Position numbers and translations under genes: made by a program. A stretch of 31,265 bases of DNA from Crocinitomicaceae bacterium (lineage in GTDB: Bacteria; Bacteroidota; Bacteroidia; Flavobacteriales_D; Crocinitomicaceae), in assembly GCA_030833265.1 (NCBI GenBank), contig JAURHO010000004.1, forward strand, positions 1 through 31,265, in the 5' to 3' direction. Below are positions 15,352 to 21,172 of this stretch, piece after piece. The notes beneath the pieces are model-generated. The model ran no database searches. It was not told the DNA's origin and worked only from the letters and a program-made list of their open reading frames with translations. Each line of letters opens with the position of its first letter. Position 1 is the first letter of the stretch.

Positions 15352-16266
15352 ATGGCTACAATTGATCGTTTGCGCCTAACTCAGTTTGGGAATCTTGAAT
15401 TACTTGCCAAGCAAGTGGTTGAAGGTTTCATAACAGGCATGCACAAAAGTCCCTTTCATGGCTTCTCAGTAGAGTTTGCTGAACACCGCTTGTACAACCC
15501 CGGAGAATCCACTCGCAACATTGATTGGCGTCTTTTTGGCCGCACCGACAAATTGTTTTCTAAGAAATATGAAGAAGAAACCAATTTGCGCTGCCAAATC
15601 GTTTTGGATGGCTCAAGTTCTATGTATTTTCCGAAGGAGGAGCAAAACAAACTCGAGTTTTCCATATACGCAGCTGCTAGCCTCATCGAACTATTGAAAA
15701 GACAACGAGACGCTGTTGGCCTCAGTATTTTTGATGAAACATTGGCTTTACACACCGCTGCAAAATCATCAATGACGCATCATCGCTTTCTATATAGTGA
15801 GCTCGAAAAAAGAATGCATGTGTACCAGCCAACAGAAAAAAAGCAAACCAATACAGCACAGGCACTTCACGATATCGCAGAATTAGCGCATCAAAGAAGT
15901 ATGGTCTTGATTTTTTCAGACCTGCTAGATGATCCAGCAAACACAGAAGCTTTATTCGACGCTTTAATGCACTTGAAACACAACAAGCACGAGGTTATTT
16001 TATTTCATGTTTTCAATGAAGCGCTTGAACAAAACTTTGACCTCGAGGACCGTCCGTATCAGTTGGTCGATATGGAAACCGGGGAAACGCTCAGGCTCAG
16101 ACCAACAGAAATCAGGGAAAAATACAAAAAAGCCTTAAGTGCATATTTCAAAAACATTGAACTGCGCTGTTTAAATCATGGAATTGATCTGGTCAAGGCA
16201 CCAATCGAAGCAGGTTATGACAACATCCTTTTGCAGTATTTACTGAAGCGTCAGAAGCTTTATTGA
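15352..16266 (+). CDS. DUF58 domain protein with VWA-like motif
   Basis: 304 residues without signal peptide or membrane segment. The DUF58 core motif occurs at residues 49-61 (NPGESTRNIDWRL). A VWA/MIDAS-like strand follows, with VLDGSSSM (84-91), and the acidic segment FSDLLDD lies near the third MIDAS position. DUF58 proteins usually work with MoxR-type AAA ATPases, often beside BatA/BatB membrane proteins, in a poorly understood envelope or stress role. Here neither MoxR nor a Bat gene is within the window: the gene lies between a T9SS surface protein (divergent) and the AlkB-type gene (convergent, 15 bases between stops). Family assignment is secure; partner and job are unknown. Confidence 0.88.
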   Translation: MATIDRLRLTQFGNLELLAKQVVEGFITGMHKSPFHGFSVEFAEHRLYNPGESTRNIDWRLFGRTDKLFSKKYEEETNLRCQIVLDGSSSMYFPKEEQNKLEFSIYAAASLIELLKRQRDAVGLSIFDETLALHTAAKSSMTHHRFLYSELEKRMHVYQPTEKKQTNTAQALHDIAELAHQRSMVLIFSDLLDDPANTEALFDALMHLKHNKHEVILFHVFNEALEQNFDLEDRPYQLVDMETGETLRLRPTEIREKYKKALSAYFKNIELRCLNHGIDLVKAPIEAGYDNILLQYLLKRQKLY

Positions 16267-16281
16267 GACTTTAAAAGTTGA

Positions 16282-17322
16282 CTATCCTTTACGCAAGGCT
16301 TGTTCGACCTTAGGATTCATGACTTTGAAGAAAATAGGAGGAAGTAAGCTCAGAAGCATCATGGCCGGATAACCCGCAGGCATTGAAGGCGCTTCTTCAG
16401 AACTGTAAAGGTCTTGGTAATGAAGATCGGGTTTAACATGGTGCTCGCTGTGTCTACTCAGTTCAAACAAAATGGCCCTTCCTAGTAAATGATTAGAATT
16501 CCAAGCATGTTTTCTTTTGACAACCTCATATTTTCCAGCTTCATTGCGTTGTCGTACTAAGCCATAGTGCTCAATGTAATTCACGGTTTCTAATAAAATG
16601 ATCCCGACAATTGCGGCAATTAAAAAACTAATTGTAGCTTGAAAACCAGCGCTCCAATAAATAGATAGTAGGAGCGTTAACTGCGCAAAGCTATATTGTA
16701 GCATTTTATTTTGATAGCTCCAGAATGATTGGTTGATAATTTGCATGCGCTGTGCTTCAATTTGCCATGCTTGAATATAGCTTCCAAAATGAGAGCGGAA
16801 CCAAAAGATATACAGCCATTCATTTTTTCTAGCCGAAGCCGGGTCTTGAGGGGTTGCAACATGATAATGATGACCTCGGTTGTGATACGGTACGAAATGA
16901 TTCTCTAATGAACTGAGCAGTAAAAGGTCACCAAGGAATTGTTCAAATTTTTGCTGTCGGTGACCAAGCTCATGTCCCAAATTAATGCCTATGATGCCAC
17001 ACATAATGCCCATCGAAATAATGTGTCCTATACGAGTCAGTGTATCTAGTTCCTTGGTTTGAATTCCGATAAACCAAAATATAAACACCCAAATAATAGG
17101 GACTTGTAAGTACAATAGCCAGTTGTAGTAATAGCTATGTTGGTTAAGCGCTTTTTCAGTTGCTGCGTCTTGATTCCAAGAAGCTGGAAAGATCAATTCT
17201 AAAAAAGGGATAATTCCGAAAAAAACAAAAAGAGGTAACAAGGTCAAAAAACCTTTACTGACAAAAGATATATAGACAGTCAGCGGAAGGATAAAAACAA
17301 GTAAATACTTGAGTCTTTTCAT
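16282..17322 (-). CDS. alkB: AlkB-type alkane 1-monooxygenase / membrane di-iron hydroxylase
   Basis: 346 residues with about six membrane helices. The family hydroxylates the terminal carbon of alkanes or related lipids at the cytoplasmic face, with electrons from rubredoxin. Histidine motifs: HELGHR (117-122), YHNRGHHYHVATPQDPASAR (146-165), NYIEHYGLVR (248-257) and LSRHSEHHVKPDLHYQDL (288-305). These match AlkB rather than fatty-acid desaturases, and the NYIEHYGL box is an AlkB hallmark. In typical AlkB the second box reads EHNRGHH; here Tyr146 replaces that Glu. No rubredoxin or rubredoxin reductase lies in the window. The ATG follows the stop of the upstream T9SS protein with no base between them (TAAATG), so translation is probably coupled. 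Substrate is not certain; other lipid hydroxylation is possible. Confidence 0.85.
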   Translation of the reverse strand: MKRLKYLLVFILPLTVYISFVSKGFLTLLPLFVFFGIIPFLELIFPASWNQDAATEKALNQHSYYYNWLLYLQVPIIWVFIFWFIGIQTKELDTLTRIGHIISMGIMCGIIGINLGHELGHRQQKFEQFLGDLLLLSSLENHFVPYHNRGHHYHVATPQDPASARKNEWLYIFWFRSHFGSYIQAWQIEAQRMQIINQSFWSYQNKMLQYSFAQLTLLLSIYWSAGFQATISFLIAAIVGIILLETVNYIEHYGLVRQRNEAGKYEVVKRKHAWNSNHLLGRAILFELSRHSEHHVKPDLHYQDLYSSEEAPSMPAGYPAMMLLSLLPPIFFKVMNPKVEQALRKG

Positions 17323-18555
17323 TTATTGCACAATAATGCGTTTTGAGGTGTGATTTTGCTTGCTGCTAATTTGTAGTTGGTAAAAACCACTAGTGAATGC
17401 AGTTGTAGAAATTTTTACTGAAGTGCTGTTCGGATATAGTGTTTGGATGGTTTTGCCCGTCGCATCTTGGATGTCGATGCGGTCAATGGTTTCAAGGGCG
17501 TCTAGACGCAACTCCTTAGCGCAAGGGTTGGGCCCCATTTGGAGCGATAATTCAGGCATGTTCAGGTTGCTAGCCGCTGGGTTCGGACGATAGGCTGCGG
17601 CTTCAAAACAATCGCTCTGAGAGCGGAACATATCGAAGTAGTAGTCATTGGGGATGGTAACACTAGACACGATAGAACCATCAAGGAGTGAAAGTCCTAA
17701 TAGGGTTATTCCTGCAGACAGGCTGGTTTCAAAATAATAAATGCCGTTTAACGGATCTATTGTGGCTGCATTCATGACATAATTGTCTAGGTTGAGAAGA
17801 GTAGGAAGTGGGGTCACAACACCGGTAGTGACATCTATTTTACCTAAGCACTTGACGCCATTTTGCATGATGAGGCCGTACATTGTGGTATCGGCACAAC
17901 TGTAAGCGAAGTTATCAAAGCTGTTACCGCCAGAAGGAATAGTTATTTGTGGATCCGAAAAAATATTGCCGTTGTAAAGGTCTAGGCCACGCATCTTATC
18001 TTCGGTAATAAAGTAGTAAACCATAAGATGCGGGTTAATGACCGCACCAGACATCGTATAACTTGAAGCAATAGAAGTAGGTGAAACTAAACTTACCGCG
18101 CCACTAGATAATTCACAGGTTGCGAGGCGCATATCACCACTATAGGTACCGGTTGTTGGATCGTAAACAACCTGAGAATAGAGCCCGTACATGGTGGAAT
18201 CAGCGGTATTGAAACGAAAGTTATTGAAGTCCCCGTTAGCATTTGGAAGCGTAACTGTAACGTCTGATAGGATGCTGCCATCAAGCAAGGAAATACTTAA
18301 CCAAGAGTCTTCATCTTGGTAACTATAACTCATGTCATAGGGATTCAAAGAAACACCCGTCGTATTGATGGTGTTACTCAGACTCGGGTTGCCGATTGGT
18401 GTAACGAGCCCTGTAACGGGATCAAGAGAAACAAATGCAACACTAGGTGGAAACGATTGTCTATAAAGACCAAAAATGGTATTGCTCATTTGAGCAGAAG
18501 CACTCAAAAATGTTAAAAAAAATGAACAAAGCAATAAAGTGCAATTTTTTCTCAT
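17323..18555 (-). CDS. Secreted repeat protein with T9SS type A tail, coupled to AlkB
   Basis: 410 residues. Signal peptide 1-21 (ends SASAQ). Residues about 26-320 hold three tandem units of about 97-102 residues. Each starts with TIFGLY or TMYGL(Y/I), then a 'DPVTGLVTP / ELSSGAVSL / DVTTGVVTPL' strand, a 'NPYDMSY / NPHLMVYY / DPLNGIYY' strand and 'SLLDGSILSD / LYNGNIFSD / SLLDGSIVSS'. This looks like a beta-propeller-like or beta-repeat fold. The T9SS tail occupies about 335-410 (MGPNPCAKELRLDAL, ending TSKRIIVQ). No enzyme motif is recognised; the exact fold is inference. It is probably released or surface-bound. Its stop codon touches the AlkB start codon, so the two genes form an operon. 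No convincing promoter was found between 18556 and 18570. Confidence 0.8.
   Translation of the reverse strand: MRKNCTLLLCSFFLTFLSASAQMSNTIFGLYRQSFPPSVAFVSLDPVTGLVTPIGNPSLSNTINTTGVSLNPYDMSYSYQDEDSWLSISLLDGSILSDVTVTLPNANGDFNNFRFNTADSTMYGLYSQVVYDPTTGTYSGDMRLATCELSSGAVSLVSPTSIASSYTMSGAVINPHLMVYYFITEDKMRGLDLYNGNIFSDPQITIPSGGNSFDNFAYSCADTTMYGLIMQNGVKCLGKIDVTTGVVTPLPTLLNLDNYVMNAATIDPLNGIYYFETSLSAGITLLGLSLLDGSIVSSVTIPNDYYFDMFRSQSDCFEAAAYRPNPAASNLNMPELSLQMGPNPCAKELRLDALETIDRIDIQDATGKTIQTLYPNSTSVKISTTAFTSGFYQLQISSKQNHTSKRIIVQ
17596..18480 (-). repeat. Three tandem protein repeats in the AlkB-linked T9SS protein
   Basis: Units cover residues about 26-121, 122-223 and 224-320. Conserved positions include x-M-Y-G-L at the start, a T-G-x-V turn, an aromatic Y-x-Y/F strand, L-x-x-G-x-I/I-F-S and F-D-N/M-F near the end. 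Confidence 0.7.
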
Positions 18556-18570
18556 GACGTAGGGTTTTAG

Positions 18571-18744
18571 TTAACTCCCACAATACAAACAGCCGTCATC
18601 GTCATCTTGTTCGGGATGTGACTCAATTTCAGGGTTTAACTGCTTTTTGAGCTCATAGATTTTTTGCTGAGTTTCAATGTCAGAGAAAAGGTCTCCGGTA
18701 AGCTGCGCTTTGAGCGCTGAAATTTGTTGTTCGATCTGTTCCAT
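18571..18744 (-). CDS. 57-residue acidic protein with C-terminal CxxC
   Basis: A 58-codon frame from ATG at 18744 to TAA at 18571. The product starts MEQIEQQISALKAQLTGDLF, continues as a charged amphipathic helix, and ends in an acidic stretch DDDDGCLYCGS, so a Cys-x-x-Cys motif lies 3 residues from the end. I do not know a named family, but the combination of an N-terminal coiled-coil-like helix and a C-terminal CxxC looks like a real small protein rather than chance: codon use is natural, and the frame fills the space between era and the T9SS gene exactly. The CxxC could bind a metal or be redox-active, alone or as a dimer (inference). It is divergent from era. Confidence 0.65.
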   Translation of the reverse strand: MEQIEQQISALKAQLTGDLFSDIETQQKIYELKKQLNPEIESHPEQDDDDGCLYCGS

Positions 18745-18788
18745 GACACTAAGTTAAAAAAAACTCTTATTCAGCAATCCGCTTTGAC

Positions 18789-18822
18789 TTGATAGGCATC
18801 CCGTTAATATATTGTACCTTTG
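18789..18822 (+). promoter_or_regulatory. Promoter of era
   Basis: TTG at 18789-18791 and TACCTTTG at 18815-18822, 23 bases apart, fit the Bacteroidota -33/-7 pattern. The -7 octamer is identical to that of deaD. It lies 15 bases before the ATG at 18838 and covers the upstream TTG (18820-18822), ruling that out as the start codon. Confidence 0.6.
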
Positions 18823-18837
18823 CAGTTAAATTCAATT

Positions 18838-19713
18838 ATGGCACACAAATCCGGATTTGTCAATATCGTCGGTTCTCCAAATGTCGGGAAGTCTACGCTC
18901 ATGAATCAACTCGTTGGTGAAAAACTTTCAATTGTTAGTTCAAAAGCGCAAACAACTCGTCACCGCATATTGGGTATTGTCAATGACGAAGATTATCAAA
19001 TTGTCTTCTCGGATACGCCAGGTGTGGTCAATGCAGCCTACAAATTGCATGAAAACATGATGGAATATGTCAATTCTTCCATCCAAGATGCCGATGTCTT
19101 GATTTTCATGACCGACACCCAAGAAAACGAAATGAACCACAAAGAAACACTTGAGCGCATCCAGCGTTTGGAAGTGCCCGTTTTTTGTGTGATCAATAAA
19201 ATTGATAAGTCTGACCAAGCAAAGGTCATGGAGCGCGTTCAATACTGGCAAGAAAAATTACCTAAAGCCAAAGTTTTCGCCATTTCAGCTTTGCATCAGT
19301 TCAATATTGATGCGGTTTGGCAAGAAATTCTGGACCTCATTCCTGAAAGTCCGCCTTATTACGACAAAGAAGAACTTTCAGATCGTCCGATGCGTTTCTT
19401 TATCTCAGAAATCATCCGCGAAAAGATTTTCATCCATTGTCAGAAAGAGATTCCTTACAGCACCCAAGTAGAGGTGGAGGAATACAAAGAAGAACCTGGC
19501 CTTACTAGAATTAGGGCAAACATCATTGTCGAGCGCGATTCTCAGCGTGGTATTATCATTGGGCGTGGCGGTGAAATGCTCAAGCGCATTGGCCGTGAAG
19601 CCCGCATCGACATGGAAAAATTCCTTGAAACCAAGGTCTTCCTTGAAAATTATGTCAAGGTCGATAAAGATTGGCGTCATTCTGAAGTCAAACTCAAGAA
19701 ATACGGATATTAA
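18838..19713 (+). CDS. era: Ribosome assembly GTPase Era
   Basis: 291 residues. The G domain has G1 GSPNVGKST (12-20), G3 DTPGV, G4 NKID and a G5-like SALH; the C-terminal KH domain has GRGGEMLKRIGREARIDMEKF and ends WRHSEVKLKKYGY. Era binds the 3' end of 16S rRNA and completes 30S maturation. The frame stays open to a TTG at 18820, but that codon is part of the -7 promoter element, and MAHKSGFVNIVG from the ATG at 18838 is the normal N-terminus. der follows after 9 bases, so the pair is an operon. Confidence 0.96.
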   Translation: MAHKSGFVNIVGSPNVGKSTLMNQLVGEKLSIVSSKAQTTRHRILGIVNDEDYQIVFSDTPGVVNAAYKLHENMMEYVNSSIQDADVLIFMTDTQENEMNHKETLERIQRLEVPVFCVINKIDKSDQAKVMERVQYWQEKLPKAKVFAISALHQFNIDAVWQEILDLIPESPPYYDKEELSDRPMRFFISEIIREKIFIHCQKEIPYSTQVEVEEYKEEPGLTRIRANIIVERDSQRGIIIGRGGEMLKRIGREARIDMEKFLETKVFLENYVKVDKDWRHSEVKLKKYGY

Positions 19714-19722
19714 GTTAAAAAC

Positions 19723-21033
19723 ATGAGTAATATAGTTGCCATAGTCGGTCGTCCGAACGTTGGAAAATCCACCTTATTCAATAGGCTCACCGAGTCTCGC
19801 GATGCCATTGTCAAAGAAGTGAGTGGCGTTACACGTGACCGCTTGTACGGAAAAGGCGAATGGAATGGATATCAATTTTCAGTCATTGATACCGGCGGTT
19901 ATGCCAAAACAAAAGAAGATATTTTTGAAGGTGAAATCCGCAAGCAAGTAGAAATCGCCATTGAAGAAGCTACAGTAATCGTGTTCATGGTCGATGTCAT
20001 GACCGGCATCGTTGAAATGGATGAAATCGTGGCCCAATTGCTGCGCAAAAGCAAAAAACCAGTCTTGATTGCCGCCAATAAAGTAGACAACACCGAAAGA
20101 GTTGGTTTATCTTCAGAGTTTTATGCCTTTGGTTTAGGCGATGTCTATGACCTCAGCGCTACTAACGGCAGCGGCACGGGTGAAATTCTCGACGAATTGG
20201 TCAAATACTTCAACAAAGAAGACGAATCTGTTAGGGAAGAAGACAACTTACCTCGAATTGCCATTGTTGGGCGCCCGAATGTAGGGAAGTCTTCAATGGT
20301 CAATGCGCTTACTGGACAAGAACGAAATATTGTTACCGATATCTCTGGAACCACCCGAGATGCCATCCATACCCGTTACAAAGCCTTTGGTTTTGACTTC
20401 TTACTTATTGATACCGCAGGTATTCGCAAAAAAGCAAAAGTCACCGAAGACATCGAATATTATTCAGTGTTACGCTCTGTTCGTACTATTGAAAATGCCG
20501 ACGTCTGTTTGTTTATGATCGATGCTGCAGAAGGCATTCAAAAGCAAGACCTCAGTATCTACTACATGATTGAGAAAAACTCAAAAGGGGTGGTTGTTTT
20601 GGTCAATAAATGGGATTTAGTTGAAAAAGATCAAAATACGATGGTCAAGTTCGAAGAATTGTTGCGCGAGCAATTGGCGCCTTTCAACGATGTTCCCATC
20701 ATTTTTACCTCAGCACTTAACAAACAGCGCATTCACCGTGCCTTGGAAACAGGGATGCGTGTATTCGAAAACAGAACGCGCAAAATTCCTACACATGAAC
20801 TCAATGAGGTCATGCTAGAGGTAATTGCTCAAACGCCTCCGCCTGCTGTGAAAGGTAAATACATTCGCATCAAGTTTGTACAACAATTGCCAACACACGC
20901 ACCGTCGTTTGCTTTCTTCTGTAACTTACCACAATACTTACCAGACTCTTACAAGCGCTTCCTAGAAAATCGTTTGAGAGAGCGTTTTGATTTTGAAGGA
21001 GTTCCAGTTAAAATTTTCTTTAGAAAGAAATAG
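19723..21033 (+). CDS. der: Ribosome assembly GTPase Der (EngA)
   Basis: 436 residues, the standard length. Two tandem G domains are present: the first with GRPNVGKST (9-17), DTGGY and NKVD, the second with GRPNVGKSS (183-191), DTAGIRKKAKV and NKWD. A C-terminal KH-like domain follows (from about 355, including IRIKFVQQLPTHAPSFAFF and SYKRFLENRLRERFDFEGVPV). Der is essential for 50S subunit maturation. It starts 9 bases after era and ends 140 bases before the next (opposing) gene, with a hairpin terminator between. Confidence 0.97.
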   Translation: MSNIVAIVGRPNVGKSTLFNRLTESRDAIVKEVSGVTRDRLYGKGEWNGYQFSVIDTGGYAKTKEDIFEGEIRKQVEIAIEEATVIVFMVDVMTGIVEMDEIVAQLLRKSKKPVLIAANKVDNTERVGLSSEFYAFGLGDVYDLSATNGSGTGEILDELVKYFNKEDESVREEDNLPRIAIVGRPNVGKSSMVNALTGQERNIVTDISGTTRDAIHTRYKAFGFDFLLIDTAGIRKKAKVTEDIEYYSVLRSVRTIENADVCLFMIDAAEGIQKQDLSIYYMIEKNSKGVVVLVNKWDLVEKDQNTMVKFEELLREQLAPFNDVPIIFTSALNKQRIHRALETGMRVFENRTRKIPTHELNEVMLEVIAQTPPPAVKGKYIRIKFVQQLPTHAPSFAFFCNLPQYLPDSYKRFLENRLRERFDFEGVPVKIFFRKK

Positions 21034-21120
21034 GAATAGCTTAATCGGATTCAATATAATCCCCAAAAAAATACAAGGATTAATTGGATAAAATTAAAGC
21101 TCTAAATAATAAGCAATAAA

Positions 21121-21148
21121 AAAAAGGCGACCATTTGGTCGCCTTTTT
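21121..21148. terminator. Bidirectional intrinsic terminator after der
   Basis: Perfect inverted repeat AAAAAGGCGACC at 21121-21132 and GGTCGCCTTTTT at 21137-21148 with a 4-base loop, flanked by A- and T-tracts. It lies between der and the convergent glycine-rich T9SS gene and can serve both. The remaining 21034-21120 is AT-rich and shows nothing else. Confidence 0.88.
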
Positions 21149-21172
21149 TAATGCTCGAAGAAATTATATTTC

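Noticed and set aside
16266..16282. Terminator between the convergent DUF58 and AlkB genes
   Set aside because: Only a 5-bp ACTTT/AAAGT pairing is present; too weak to call.
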